DNA from: Mycolicibacterium mageritense | Lineage (GTDB): Bacteria > Actinomycetota > Actinomycetes > Mycobacteriales > Mycobacteriaceae | Direction: 5' to 3' | Assembly: GCF_010727475.1 (NCBI RefSeq) | Contig: NZ_AP022567.1 | Span: 4,960,001-5,024,000 of the forward strand | DNA: 64,000 nt | Notes under the pieces: model-generated | What the model saw: the letters and a program-made list of their open reading frames with translations, nothing else | What the model was told of the DNA's origin: nothing | The model's database searches: none | Program-made: the position numbers and the translations under genes | Shown here: positions 7,988-16,989 of the stretch, in pieces | Numbering within the stretch: the first letter of the stretch is position 1 | Layout of the letters: the number at the start of each line of letters is the position of its first letter

Positions 7988-8686
7988 ATGAATTCGCCGC
8001 AGCCCGCAGCACAAGAGATCGTCGAACCGGTCGCCTCAGGGGTGCCGGCAGACCATCCGGGTGTCGTCGAACTGTTCGCGGTACTGGCCTACGGCGAGGT
8101 GGCGGCGTTCTACCGCCTCACCGACGAAGCGCGGATGGCGCCCAATCTGCGTGGCCGGATCAACATGGCGAGCATGGCCGCCGCCGAGATGGGGCACTAC
8201 GAGACGTTGCGGGATGCGTTGGAGCACAGGGGAGTTGATGTTGTCCCCGCCATGACCAAGTACGCGTCGGCGCTGGAGAACTACCACCGCATGACCACGC
8301 CGAGCACATGGCTTGAGGCGTTGGTCAAGACCTACATCGGCGATGCGCTCGCCGCCGACTTCTATCTTGAGATCGCCGATGCGCTGCCCGATGAGGTCGC
8401 CTCCGTCGTGCGGTCGGTGCTGTCGGAGACCGGCCATTCACAGTTCGTCGTCGCCGAGGTCCGGGCGGCCGTGACGGCCAGTGATCGGCAGCGCCACCGG
8501 CTGGCCCTGTGGGCCCGGCGCCTGCTGGGGGAAGCCGTCACCCAGGCGCAGTTCGTGCTGGCCGATCATGACGAGCTGGTCGATCTGGTGATGTCCAGCG
8601 GCGAGGGCCTGACGCAGCTGGCCGAGTTCTTCACCCGGCTGCAGCACACGCACGCCACCCGGATGCAGGAACTCGGCCTGGCCTGA
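7988..8686 (+). CDS. Ferritin-like di-iron protein (Rv3210c-like)
   Basis: A 232-residue all-helical protein related to the ferritin-like/MiaE-type hydroxylases. Candidate iron ligands are the Glu in AYGEVAAFY near residue 37, the E-x-x-H pair in AAEMGHYE near 69-72, an acidic helix near 117 (GDALAADFYLE) and a second E-x-x-H in SETGHSQF near 146-149. Spacing fits two EXXH helices of a four-helix bundle. The substrate is unknown; tRNA hydroxylation is a family possibility only. Transcription is probably leaderless: TACAGT ends 7 nt before the ATG. Converges tightly (6 bp) on the next gene. Confidence 0.82.
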   Translation: MNSPQPAAQEIVEPVASGVPADHPGVVELFAVLAYGEVAAFYRLTDEARMAPNLRGRINMASMAAAEMGHYETLRDALEHRGVDVVPAMTKYASALENYHRMTTPSTWLEALVKTYIGDALAADFYLEIADALPDEVASVVRSVLSETGHSQFVVAEVRAAVTASDRQRHRLALWARRLLGEAVTQAQFVLADHDELVDLVMSSGEGLTQLAEFFTRLQHTHATRMQELGLA

Positions 8687-8692
8687 CCGCCC

Positions 8693-9478
8693 TTACTGCG
8701 TGCAGGTCGTGATCATCGAGTTGTTGGTCTGCTGCACGATGACCGCGCCGGAGGCGTCGGTGATCGAGCAGTTGAGCTGACCCGCGACGCTGGTTCCGGT
8801 CACCGACTTGAGCTGCACACCGGGGTTGAGCGTGACGGTCTTGGTCCACGGCAGCGCGACGTTGATGTCGGTCTGCAGTGCGCCTTGGGCATCGGTGTAC
8901 ACGATCGTCACGAGATCGATGAGCTGGCGGTTACCCGTGACGTGGTAGGTCACGGTGTTGGGTGCGGGTGCCGGCGGCGCGGCCTCGACCGGCGGCGCGA
9001 CAGGCGCGGGCGCCGCGGTTGCGCTGGGTGACGGTGTCACGGTGGTGACCGTCTCGGGCGACAGCGACGGAGGGGCCGGGCGCACGGGCTTCGACGTGGC
9101 GTCCTGCGGCGGGGTGGTGGTGGCCGGCTGGCTGGTCTGCGTCGGTGCTGCCACGGTCGCCGAGACCGAGCCGCTGTCACCGCCGCCCAGGATCACCACG
9201 GTGCAGATGACCGCGACGAGCAGGATCGCGCCTGCGACCCCGGCCACCCAGATCCAGCGCCGGTCGATCGACTCCTCGTAGAACTCGATGTCGTCGTCGG
9301 CGTAGTCGTCGTAGTCGGCGTCGTAGGGAGCGTCGCTGGAGTAGCCGCCATAGGTGCCTGCGGAGTGATCGAATCCGGCCGTACCGTAGCCCGGGCCGTC
9401 CTGGCCCTGGTACGTGTGCGCGCGATCCCGGAAACGTTCGGTCTGCGTGGTGTCATACGGCGAATAATGCCTGGTCAT
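8693..9478 (-). CDS. MmpS-family-like membrane protein (Rv3209-like)
   Basis: 261 residues. An acidic, Tyr/Asp-rich cytoplasmic head (residues 1-70) precedes one membrane segment (about 75-95, WVAGVAGAILLVAVICTVVI). A Thr/Pro/Ala-rich linker follows, then a C-terminal domain of about 90 residues (TVTYHVTGNRQLIDLVTIVY onward) with the beta-rich pattern of mycobacterial MmpS accessory proteins. Two Cys (in QLNCSITD and TTCTQ) could form a disulfide outside the membrane. No MmpL partner is adjacent, so a role in lipid export cannot be claimed. The gene has its own divergent promoter region (9479-9744). Confidence 0.8.
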   Translation of the reverse strand: MTRHYSPYDTTQTERFRDRAHTYQGQDGPGYGTAGFDHSAGTYGGYSSDAPYDADYDDYADDDIEFYEESIDRRWIWVAGVAGAILLVAVICTVVILGGGDSGSVSATVAAPTQTSQPATTTPPQDATSKPVRPAPPSLSPETVTTVTPSPSATAAPAPVAPPVEAAPPAPAPNTVTYHVTGNRQLIDLVTIVYTDAQGALQTDINVALPWTKTVTLNPGVQLKSVTGTSVAGQLNCSITDASGAVIVQQTNNSMITTCTQ

Positions 9479-9744
9479 GTGGCTATCCCAGTCGTCTCGT
9501 CCAATGTCGGTGCTGATGCTATCGATGCAGAAGTGACAGGTGAGGTTTCAGATCGGGTGTGTTGGTCACGGTCCGGACTCGGTTCGGTCGCACAAGATCT
9601 CCGGTCCGTCCGACGGCTTCGCTAAGCGCGAACTGCACCCGGCGGGCTGCGGCGGCGCGGTGACGGCGCCGTCCACTAGCCTGCTGAGGGAAACGGCCAC
9701 GATGTCGACAAAACGAGACAGCCGCAACAGAAAAGAGGTCCGGC
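9479..9744. promoter_or_regulatory. Divergent intergenic region
   Basis: 266 bp between the MmpS-like gene and the DUF3107 gene. The only clear element is the AAAAGAGG ribosome site (9731-9738) of the rightward gene. I see no RNA gene, repeat or operator. Confidence 0.4.
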
Positions 9745-9984
9745 GTGGAGGTCAAGATCGGTGTCACGGACAGCCCGCGTGAGCTGGCCTTCAACAGCGC
9801 CCAGTCGCCCTCCGAGGTGGAGGAGTTGGTCACCGACGCACTCGGCAAGGATCAGGGTGTGCTGGCGCTGACCGATGAGAAGGGCAGGCGCTTCCTGGTG
9901 CAGACAGCCAGGATCGCCTATGTGGAGATCGGCGCAGCCGATGTGCGCCGCGTCGGTTTCGGCGTGGGAGCCGAGTCCGCCTGA
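9745..9984 (+). CDS. DUF3107 small protein (Rv3208A/TB9.4-like)
   Basis: A 79-residue soluble protein conserved in actinobacteria, with alternating strand/helix pattern EVKIGV-TDSPRELAF and SPSEVEELVTDAL-FLVQTARIAYVEIG. The GTG at 9745 is fixed by a ribosome site AAAAGAGG 6 bp upstream. No catalytic motif is visible and the function is unknown. It converges on the TetR regulator gene (7 bp apart), the same pairing as in M. tuberculosis. Confidence 0.85.
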   Translation: MEVKIGVTDSPRELAFNSAQSPSEVEELVTDALGKDQGVLALTDEKGRRFLVQTARIAYVEIGAADVRRVGFGVGAESA

Positions 9985-9990
9985 CGCGGA

Positions 9991-10650
9991 TCAGGCGCGG
10001 GTGAGAGGCACGTGTGACAGGCCGCCCCAGGCGAACTGCACCGTGCCCTCCACCGCGGCGTCCTTGTCGATCGGGCGATCACTGTTCAGCCAGTACCGGG
10101 CCGAATCGACGCTGATGGCCACCAGGCCGACCGCGATCATGCGGGCCCGGTGGGCCTCAAGCCCCGAATCGCGACTGATCAGATCGAAGACGGCATCGGT
10201 GCAGGATTCGGTCGCGACCTTCACCTGTGCGGCGACCTGAGGTTCGCTGACGTAGTCGTTTTCGAAGATCAGCCGGTAGCCCTGGCTGTCGTGGTCGATG
10301 AAATCGAAGAAAGCCTCGACCGCCGCGCGCAGGCGCTGGCGGTTGTCGGTGGTGGTGCGCAACGCTTGGCGCACGCCGGACACCAGGTTGTCGACGTGGC
10401 GTTGCAACACCGCGAGATACAGCTCGAGCTTCGACGAAAAATGTTGATAGAGAACCGGTTTGCTCACCCCGGCGCGCTCGGCGATCTCATCCATGCCCGC
10501 GGCGTGGTAGCCCCGGTCGACGAAAACCTCGCTGGCGGCGACCAGCAGCTGGCCGCGCCGTTCATCGCGGGGCAGCCGGTTTCCGCGACGGCCGCCGCCG
10601 GAAGCCGGCTTTTCGCTTCTCCTCTCGGCGGCGTTAGCGAGATCGCTCAT
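9991..10650 (-). CDS. TetR-family transcriptional regulator (Rv3208-like)
   Basis: 219 residues. An N-terminal helix-turn-helix of TetR type spans about residues 30-75 (RRGQLLVAASEVFVDRGYHAAGMDEIAERAGVSKPVLYQHF), followed by an all-helical ligand-binding domain. The ATG at 10650 is preceded by GAGGA and gives MSDLANAAERR; further upstream codons are unlikely. It is divergent from the DUF3152 gene, with 166 bp between starts, which is the natural place for an operator, but I could not pick out a convincing palindrome. Ligand unknown. Confidence 0.88.
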   Translation of the reverse strand: MSDLANAAERRSEKPASGGGRRGNRLPRDERRGQLLVAASEVFVDRGYHAAGMDEIAERAGVSKPVLYQHFSSKLELYLAVLQRHVDNLVSGVRQALRTTTDNRQRLRAAVEAFFDFIDHDSQGYRLIFENDYVSEPQVAAQVKVATESCTDAVFDLISRDSGLEAHRARMIAVGLVAISVDSARYWLNSDRPIDKDAAVEGTVQFAWGGLSHVPLTRA

Positions 10651-10816
10651 CAAGTCCTCAATCTGTATTGCTCTGGCGCACATGGACATGTTCGTCCACG
10701 CAGCTCATCGCAACGACACTACTACCGTTGCGGGGTCGGTTTCGAAATGACACCAGCGCGGTCACGGTGAAGCAGCGTCGAGGGTGCTCCTCAGGCTTCT
10801 ATGCCATCCTGTTTCG

Positions 10817-11854
10817 GTGACCTACGACCCGGGACGCCGCGGGGGTAGCCGTGTCCCGGCGCTGCGCAACGAGTGGCGGGAGCCTCTGCGTGCGCAACGG
10901 GATCCGCTCGCGGTGGATTCCGGCCGGTCGCGAGCCAACCGTGACGAGCGGCAGCAGTGGCGCAAACAGACCTGGCTCGGCCGCTTCGTGTCCACTTACG
11001 GCTGGCGCGCGTACGCGCTGCCCGTGCTCATCGTGCTGACCGTCGTGGTGATCTATCAGACCATCACCGGCACCAGCAGCTCGCAGCCCGCCCATCAGGC
11101 CGAAGGCCCGGTTCAGGGCCCGCCGACCATCGACGCCGCCAGCACCGCGATCCTCGGCGCTCCGCCCAAGGGGCTGACCCAGTTCGACGCCAACCTGCCG
11201 ACCGGCATCCTGCCTGCGGGCGGGCCGTTCACCGAGACCGGCGCCAGAACCTGGCACATAGTGCCCGGGACGACGCCGAAGGTCGGGGAGGGCACCACCA
11301 AGTCGTTCACCTACACGGTCGAGGTCGAGGACGGCGTGGACACCACGTCGTTCGGCGGCGACGAGGGCTTCGCCAGGATGGTCAGTGAGACGCTGGCCAA
11401 CCCCAAGAGCTGGACGCACAACGGACTGTTCGGGTTCACGCGGGTGGACGCGACCAGCGGCGTCGAACCCGACTTCCGGGTGTCGCTGACCTCGCCGATC
11501 ACGGTCCGTGAAGGCTGCGGCTACGACATCCAGCTGGAGGCCTCGTGCTACAACCCGTCCTACGACGGGGACCAGCAGCGGGTGTTCATCAACGAGGCCC
11601 GCTGGGTCCGGGGCGCCGTACCGTTCCAGGGCGACATCGGCTCCTACCGGCAGTACGTGATCAACCACGAGGTCGGACACGCGATCGGATACCCCAAGCA
11701 CGAAGCCTGCGGCGGCGACAACGAGCTCGCGCCGATCATGATGCAGCAGACGTTCTCGACCGCGAACAACGACGCGCACAAATTCGACCCGAGCACGGTC
11801 AACGCCGACGGCAAGGTCTGCCGGTTCAATCCCTGGCCGTATCCCATCGCCTGA
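10817..11854 (+). CDS. DUF3152 membrane-anchored metalloprotease-like protein
   Basis: 345 residues. The N-terminal cytoplasmic region is basic, and one membrane helix (about residues 60-80, ALPVLIVLTVVVIYQT) anchors an external catalytic domain. The zinc motif HEVGHAIGYPKHE near residue 284 fits HExGHxxGxxxH of metzincin-like peptidases. Four Cys around it (EGCGYDIQLEASC, HEACGGD and KVCRF) could make two disulfides, consistent with a location outside the membrane. The GTG at 10817 (VTYDPGRRGG) matches the family start. Corresponds to Rv3207c of M. tuberculosis; the target is unknown. Confidence 0.87.
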   Translation: MTYDPGRRGGSRVPALRNEWREPLRAQRDPLAVDSGRSRANRDERQQWRKQTWLGRFVSTYGWRAYALPVLIVLTVVVIYQTITGTSSSQPAHQAEGPVQGPPTIDAASTAILGAPPKGLTQFDANLPTGILPAGGPFTETGARTWHIVPGTTPKVGEGTTKSFTYTVEVEDGVDTTSFGGDEGFARMVSETLANPKSWTHNGLFGFTRVDATSGVEPDFRVSLTSPITVREGCGYDIQLEASCYNPSYDGDQQRVFINEARWVRGAVPFQGDIGSYRQYVINHEVGHAIGYPKHEACGGDNELAPIMMQQTFSTANNDAHKFDPSTVNADGKVCRFNPWPYPIA

Positions 11855-11951
11855 CCGGCGTCCGCCGGCTTGACCGTCGACGCGTGGGAAGCAGCGCGCT
11901 CCGATTACGGTTGTGGGTAGATGCAGTGACCCTGACTTGAGGAGACATGCG

Positions 11952-13142
11952 GTGTCCGCGAATTTGGATGTGTCGTTACCGCCGCTGGTTGAGCCGGCCG
12001 CCGAGCTGACCCGCGAAGAGGTGACCCGTTACAGCCGGCACCTGATCATCCCGGACGTCGGTGTGATCGGGCAGAAGCGGCTCAAGAATGCCAAGGTGCT
12101 GGTGATCGGCGCCGGCGGGTTGGGTTCACCGACCCTGCTCTACCTCGCCGCCGCGGGAGTCGGCACCATCGGCATCGTCGAATTCGATGTCGTCGACGAG
12201 TCCAACCTGCAGCGGCAGATCATCCACGGCCAGTCCGACATCGGGAAGTCCAAGGCGCAGAGCGCCAAGGAGTCGATCGTCGAGATCAACCCGCTGGTCC
12301 AGGTGAACCTGCACGAGTTCCGGCTGGAGCCCGACAACGCGGTCGAACTGTTCAGCCAGTACGACCTGATCCTGGACGGCACCGACAACTTCGCCACCCG
12401 CTATCTCGTCAACGATGCTGCGGTGCTGGCGGGCAAGCCCTACGTGTGGGGTTCGATCTACCGGTTCGAGGGCCAGGTGTCGGTGTTCTGGGAGGACGCC
12501 CCCGACGGACTCGGCTTGAACTACCGCGACCTGTATCCCGAACCGCCGCCTCCGGGCATGGTGCCCTCGTGTGCCGAGGGCGGTGTGCTGGGCATCCTGT
12601 GCGCCTCGATCGCGTCGGTGATGGGCACCGAGGCCATCAAGCTCATCACCGGTATCGGCGAGCCGCTGCTGGGCCGGCTGATGGTGTACGACGCCCTGGA
12701 GATGTCCTACCGGACCATTCGCATCCGCAAGGATCCGGCCACCCCGAAGATCACCGAGTTGATCGACTACGAGGCGTTCTGCGGGGTGATTTCCGACGAA
12801 GCGACTGAAGCTGTCAGGGGCTCGACCATCACTCCGCGCGAGCTGCGCGAGCTGCTGGACTCGGGCAAGCCGCTGGCGTTGATCGACGTCCGTGAACCCG
12901 TCGAGTGGGACATCAATCACATCGAGGGCGCCGAGCTGATCCCGAAGCCCACGTTCGAGTCCGGTGAAGCGCTGTCCAAGCTTCAGGTTGACCGCACCCC
13001 GGTGTTGTACTGCAAGACCGGTGTTCGCTCGGCCGAGGTGCTCGCGATCGTCAAACAGGCGGGTTTCTCGGATGCCGTGCACCTGCAGGGCGGAATTGTG
13101 GCGTGGGCCAATCAGCTCGAGCCCGACATGGTCATGTACTGA
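11952..13142 (+). CDS. moeZ: Adenylyltransferase/sulfurtransferase MoeZ
   Basis: A two-domain enzyme of 396 residues. The N-terminal E1/ThiF domain (about 20-260, VIGAGGLGSP nucleotide loop) adenylates the C-terminal glycine of small sulfur-carrier proteins. The C-terminal rhodanese domain (about 290-390) carries the persulfide Cys354 in the loop CKTGVRS. Together they sulfurate carriers such as MoaD and CysO for molybdopterin and cysteine synthesis. The CxxC zinc pairs of E. coli MoeB are absent, which is usual for MoeZ. The GTG at 11952 has GAGGAG upstream. Equivalent to Rv3206c. Confidence 0.93.
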   Translation: MSANLDVSLPPLVEPAAELTREEVTRYSRHLIIPDVGVIGQKRLKNAKVLVIGAGGLGSPTLLYLAAAGVGTIGIVEFDVVDESNLQRQIIHGQSDIGKSKAQSAKESIVEINPLVQVNLHEFRLEPDNAVELFSQYDLILDGTDNFATRYLVNDAAVLAGKPYVWGSIYRFEGQVSVFWEDAPDGLGLNYRDLYPEPPPPGMVPSCAEGGVLGILCASIASVMGTEAIKLITGIGEPLLGRLMVYDALEMSYRTIRIRKDPATPKITELIDYEAFCGVISDEATEAVRGSTITPRELRELLDSGKPLALIDVREPVEWDINHIEGAELIPKPTFESGEALSKLQVDRTPVLYCKTGVRSAEVLAIVKQAGFSDAVHLQGGIVAWANQLEPDMVMY

Positions 13143-13178
13143 CGGCCGGTTTGCGGGGTTACACCTTAGGCTGAGCTC

Positions 13179-14033
13179 GTGAGTGTGGAACGACCGCCGG
13201 AACATGTGCTGGCGGCGTTCGGCCTGTCCGGGGTTCGCCCGGTTCCGCTCGGTTCGGGCTGGGAGGGTGGCTGGCGCTGCGGAGAAGTCGTCCTCTCGAT
13301 GGTCGCCGACCACGCCCGCTCGGCATGGTCGGCGAAGGTTCGTGAGACGTTGTTCGTCGACGGGGTGCGGCTGGCCCGGCCCGTGCGCTCCACCGACGGT
13401 CGCTACGTGGTCGCCGGTTGGCGCGCCGACACCTTCGTCGCAGGTACTCCCGAACCGCGCCACGACGAGGTGGTCTCGGCGGCGGTGCGGCTGCACGAGG
13501 CCACCGCGAAGCTCGAGCGCCCCCGATTCCTGACCCAGCCCCCGGTCGCGCCGTGGGCCGACGTCGACGTGTTCATCGCGGCCGACCGCGCGGCATGGGA
13601 GGAACGGCCACTGCACTCGTTGCCGTCCGGGGCCAGGGTCGCACCGGGCTCGTCGGACGGGCAACGGTCTGTCGAGCTGATCAACCAACTGGCAGGGCTG
13701 CGCAGGCCGACCAGGCTCGCGAGTCAATTGGTGCACGGTGATCTGTACGGCACAGTGCTTTTCGCGGGGGCGGCGGCACCGGGCATCACCGACATCACGC
13801 CGTATTGGCGGCCGGCGTCCTGGGCGGCCGGCGTGGTCGTCGTCGATGCGCTCTCGTGGGGTGACGCTGACGACGGCCTCATCGAGCGCTGGGATTCGCT
13901 GCCGGAATGGCCGCAGATGTTGCTGCGCGCGTTGATGTTCCGGCTTGCAGTGCATGCGTTGCACCCGCGCTCGACCGCTGCTGCGTTCCCGGGCCTGGCC
14001 CGCACCGCGTCGTTGGTGCGGTTGGTGCTCTAG
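13179..14033 (+). CDS. TIGR02569-family protein, aminoglycoside phosphotransferase-like fold
   Basis: 284 residues, conserved next to moeZ in mycobacteria (Rv3205c). A degenerate phosphotransferase pattern is visible: LGSGWEGGWRCGEVVL (glycine loop and first strands), LVHGDLYGTVLF near residue 184-195 resembling the catalytic HGDxxxxN loop with the Asn replaced, and DITPYWRPASWA in the place of the DFE/DW motif. It may therefore be a pseudokinase or have a changed substrate. Likely leaderless or very short leader: TAGGCT at 13167-13172 lies 6 nt before the GTG. Confidence 0.82.
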   Translation: MSVERPPEHVLAAFGLSGVRPVPLGSGWEGGWRCGEVVLSMVADHARSAWSAKVRETLFVDGVRLARPVRSTDGRYVVAGWRADTFVAGTPEPRHDEVVSAAVRLHEATAKLERPRFLTQPPVAPWADVDVFIAADRAAWEERPLHSLPSGARVAPGSSDGQRSVELINQLAGLRRPTRLASQLVHGDLYGTVLFAGAAAPGITDITPYWRPASWAAGVVVVDALSWGDADDGLIERWDSLPEWPQMLLRALMFRLAVHALHPRSTAAAFPGLARTASLVRLVL

Positions 14034-14036
14034 GCC

Positions 14037-14696
14037 TCAGCCGAGCGCCGCGGTGATCTCGGGGATGGGCCGCAGGTGTTCGTTGAGGATCGCGATCACC
14101 TCGTCGACGGAGTTGTGTGTCAGCGCAGCGATGATCGCGCGGTGCTGGCGGTCGATTTCCGGTAGCCGCTGCGGACGAATCTGCATGGCGCGCACGGCGA
14201 CCCGCTGTTGTCGGGAACGCAGGGCGTCATAGAGTTCGGTGAGGACCGAGTTGCCGTGTGCGTCGACGATGGTGCGGTGAAAGGTGCGGTCCAGGCGTGC
14301 CACCGTGAACCAGTCCTCGGCCCGGCCGGCCTCTTCCATCTGACCCGCGAGGGTCTCCAGATCAGGCGGCGCGCCGGCCTCGGCGATGCACAGTGCGCTC
14401 GCCGCGTGGCCTTCGATGAGTCGCCGCGACGCGTAGACCTCTTCCATTTCGCGGCTCGTGACGCTGCGTACCTGGGCACCGCGTCGCGGCAGGAGATCGA
14501 TGAACTTCTCGGAATTGAGCCGGTGAAAGGCCTCACGTACCGGGGTGCGAGAGGTTCCGACCGACTCTGACACCCACACCTCGTCCAGGAACCGCCCGCC
14601 CGGCAGCGTGCCCTTGATGATCTCGTCGCGCACCCACTCGTAGACGCGGTCGCGTGCGGATTGGGGAGCGGCGGGCTCGTCGGCCGCGATGGACAT
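14037..14696 (-). CDS. GntR/FadR-type transcriptional regulator
   Basis: 219 residues. The N-terminal winged helix (about 15-75, RVYEWVRDEIIKGTLPGG and SESVGTSRTPVREAFHRL) is typical of GntR. The C-terminal FCD domain is all-helical, with metal/acid-binding residues RRLIEGHAA, DRTFHRTIVDAHGN and H-x-x-I (DRQHRAIIAAL). The ATG at 14696 has AAGGGAG upstream. It is divergent from the aldolase-permease-amidase operon and almost certainly controls it. A perfect 14-bp palindrome lies between them. Repression relieved by the pathway substrate would be the usual mode. Confidence 0.9.
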   Translation of the reverse strand: MSIAADEPAAPQSARDRVYEWVRDEIIKGTLPGGRFLDEVWVSESVGTSRTPVREAFHRLNSEKFIDLLPRRGAQVRSVTSREMEEVYASRRLIEGHAASALCIAEAGAPPDLETLAGQMEEAGRAEDWFTVARLDRTFHRTIVDAHGNSVLTELYDALRSRQQRVAVRAMQIRPQRLPEIDRQHRAIIAALTHNSVDEVIAILNEHLRPIPEITAALG

Positions 14697-14750
14697 CGTC
14701 ACTCCCTTCGTCACCGGCACTGCAAGAGTACTGGACACACTGTGCACATC

Positions 14751-14764
14751 TTGTGTATACACAA
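14751..14764. promoter_or_regulatory. GntR/FadR-type operator palindrome
   Basis: TTGTGTATACACAA is a perfect palindrome midway between the divergent GntR gene and the HpaI aldolase gene. It agrees with the TNGTNNNACNA-type core bound by the FadR branch of GntR proteins. Flanking TGTGCACA (14741-14748) and AGTGTAC add partial half-sites, so two dimers could bind. Confidence 0.7.
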
Positions 14765-14867
14765 AGTGTACGCAGCGTGTGGCCCGTGCCACAGCGGCGA
14801 GCCGGCGACGCCGGCGGCTCGTCCACCAGGTCAAACCTTGAAGCAAACACGAAGCAACGGAGGACAA

Positions 14868-15614
14868 ATGACGCCGGATCGCCGCTATGCAGTGTGGTTG
14901 TCAGGGCCCAACGTGGCCGCCGCCGAGATCGCCCGCCAGACGGGATTCGGTGCGGTCGTACTCGACATCGAACACGGCACCTTCGACCTCGCCGATCTCG
15001 AACGATTCATCCCCTTCGTCAAGGCGATCGGCATGGAAGTGGTCGCCAAGGTGCTTGCGCCGGAGCGGGGGCCGATCCAGCAGGCCCTCGACTTCGGAGC
15101 GGACGTTGTGGCGATTCCCCACGTCGAAAACGCCGTTCACGCCCGCGCGGTCACCGCTTTCGCGAAGTTCCCGCCCCGCGGTGACCGCAGTTTCGCGGGC
15201 GGCCGCACGGCTGCCTACGGCGGATTCACAGATGAATGGGTTCGCGCTCAGGACCGGCAGACCCGGTGCTACCCGATGATCGAAGATGCCGGGGCGATCG
15301 AGCAGATCGACGCCATCCTGGCGCTCGATACCGTGGACGGTGTGTTCATCGGGCCGTCGGATCTGTCCCTGCGCCGTGAGCGGGGTGCCTACCGGCGCAC
15401 CGACGGCGACTTCGCCGACCTCGGACGTATTGCGGCCGCCGCGCGCGACGCCGGAAAACGGTGGGTGCTGCCCGCGTGGACACCCGAGGAGAAACGTTTC
15501 GCGATCGAACACGGCGCCGATCAGGTGGTCGCCGCCATGGAGCACGGTGCGCTCGCGGCCGGGTTCTCGGCTGCCTACGCCGAAGTCGCCGCGTTGGCCC
15601 CGGTCCGCGTCTGA
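14868..15614 (+). CDS. HpcH/HpaI-family aldolase
   Basis: 248 residues of the metal-dependent class II aldolase family that cleaves 2-keto-3-deoxy or 4-hydroxy-2-keto acids to pyruvate plus an aldehyde. His36 in DIEHGTFD, Glu139 in MIEDAG and Asp165 in IGPSDLS are the catalytic base and the metal ligands. The Arg that binds the keto acid in HpaI appears as Lys61 (VVAKV), an unusual change that could alter substrate. The ATG at 14868 has GGAGG 6 bp upstream; the frame runs further upstream through the operator, but that is not coding. First gene of a three-gene operon with an MFS importer and a nitrilase-type amidase. Confidence 0.87.
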   Translation: MTPDRRYAVWLSGPNVAAAEIARQTGFGAVVLDIEHGTFDLADLERFIPFVKAIGMEVVAKVLAPERGPIQQALDFGADVVAIPHVENAVHARAVTAFAKFPPRGDRSFAGGRTAAYGGFTDEWVRAQDRQTRCYPMIEDAGAIEQIDAILALDTVDGVFIGPSDLSLRRERGAYRRTDGDFADLGRIAAAARDAGKRWVLPAWTPEEKRFAIEHGADQVVAAMEHGALAAGFSAAYAEVAALAPVRV

Positions 15615-15626
15615 CCAGCCACGATC

Positions 15627-16958
15627 ATGAACAACGTTGACACGCAACGCGTCACCGACCACGGTGCGCCCACCTCCGGGACGGCCGGACGTGCTCGCTG
15701 GTACATGGCCGGATTGCTCGGCGTGGGGATGTTCGTCAACTACATCGACCGGGTCAACCTCTCGGTCGCCACCCCGGCGATCATGGCGGATTTCGACATC
15801 TCGGCTGCGCAGATGGGCGTTGTCTCATCGGCGTTTCTGTGGACCTACGCGATGCTGCAGATGCCGATCGGTTCGATCATCGACAGGATCGGGGTGCCGT
15901 GGGTCAACCGGGTCGGCACATTCCTGTGGGCGGTGGCGTCATTCCTGTCGGCCGCCGCGGGCGGCCTCGGACTGCTCATCGTCGCGCGGCTGCTGCTCGG
16001 TGTGGGTGAGGCGCCGACCGTTCCGGCCGGCTGGAAAGCGATCGGTCAGTGGTTTCCCAAACACGAACGGGGCACGGCCACTGCGATATTCGACGGCTGC
16101 GCCAAGATCTCCAACGTCGTCGGGATACCGGTCATGGCATTCCTGGTGTCGACGTTCAGCTGGCACGCCGCGTTCCTGTTCACCGGTGTGCTCAGCCTGC
16201 TGTTCTTCGTCGCCTGGTGGCTGCTGTACCGCTCGCCCACCGTGGCCGTGGCCGAGGGGCGGATGTCGGCCGACGAGCTGGACTACCTCTGCCGGGGCGG
16301 TGCGGAAGACGAGAACACCGTCACCGCCGGCTCGCTGCGCGGCGTGGGATATCTGTTGCGGCGGCGTAAGACGTGGGGGCTGGCCCTCGGCTACGCCTCC
16401 TACACCTATGCCTACTACGTGCTGCTGACCTGGCTGCCGGGGTACCTGGAGCATCAGTTCGGGGTCAACCTCCTCAAAGGTGGCTTCTACACCATGATTC
16501 CGTGGCTCGTCGCGGTCATCGCGCAGTTCGTGGTGGCTGGGGTGTTGATGGATCGGTGGGTGGCGCGAACGGGCCAGGTGACCAAGGTGCGGCGCATCGT
16601 CCTGGTGGTCAGCATGCTGGCATCGCTGGCGGTGACGGGGGCCGCGTACTCGCAGTCCATTGCGGTGGCCATCGTCTTTCTGTCGGTCGGCGCTGCGGGA
16701 CTTGCTGTTTCGGTGCCCGCAGGCGCCAGCATCGTCTCGCTCATCGCGCCCGCAGGGTACACGGGGACGCTGGGCGGAGTGGTGAACTTCATCGCGAACC
16801 TGATCGGGATCGCGGCGCCGATCGTCACCGGGGCCGTCGTCGACCGCACGGGCTCGTTCGCCGGCGCCTTCATCGTGACCGGGGCCGTCCTGATCGCCGG
16901 AATCTTCTGTTACACGGTGGTCCTCGGCAAGATGGATCGCATGCCCGCACCCGCCTGA
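15627..16958 (+). CDS. MFS transporter, anion:cation symporter type
   Basis: 443 residues with twelve predicted membrane helices. The signature NYIDRVNLSVATPAIM after helix 1 is the hallmark of the ACS subfamily, which takes up organic anions such as hexuronates, tartrate, phthalate or hydroxyphenylacetate by proton symport. The gene lies 12 bp after the aldolase and 31 bp before the amidase, so it probably imports the substrate of those enzymes. Confidence 0.88.
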   Translation: MNNVDTQRVTDHGAPTSGTAGRARWYMAGLLGVGMFVNYIDRVNLSVATPAIMADFDISAAQMGVVSSAFLWTYAMLQMPIGSIIDRIGVPWVNRVGTFLWAVASFLSAAAGGLGLLIVARLLLGVGEAPTVPAGWKAIGQWFPKHERGTATAIFDGCAKISNVVGIPVMAFLVSTFSWHAAFLFTGVLSLLFFVAWWLLYRSPTVAVAEGRMSADELDYLCRGGAEDENTVTAGSLRGVGYLLRRRKTWGLALGYASYTYAYYVLLTWLPGYLEHQFGVNLLKGGFYTMIPWLVAVIAQFVVAGVLMDRWVARTGQVTKVRRIVLVVSMLASLAVTGAAYSQSIAVAIVFLSVGAAGLAVSVPAGASIVSLIAPAGYTGTLGGVVNFIANLIGIAAPIVTGAVVDRTGSFAGAFIVTGAVLIAGIFCYTVVLGKMDRMPAPA

Positions 16959-16989
16959 CCACCGTCATCGACACATCACTAGGAGGATC

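Noticed and set aside
10150..10770. 206-codon plus-strand frame opposite the TetR gene
   Set aside because: Antisense of a clear TetR regulator.
12126..13964. 612-codon minus-strand frame opposite moeZ and the TIGR02569 gene
   Set aside because: Overlaps two conserved genes and has no recognisable domain.
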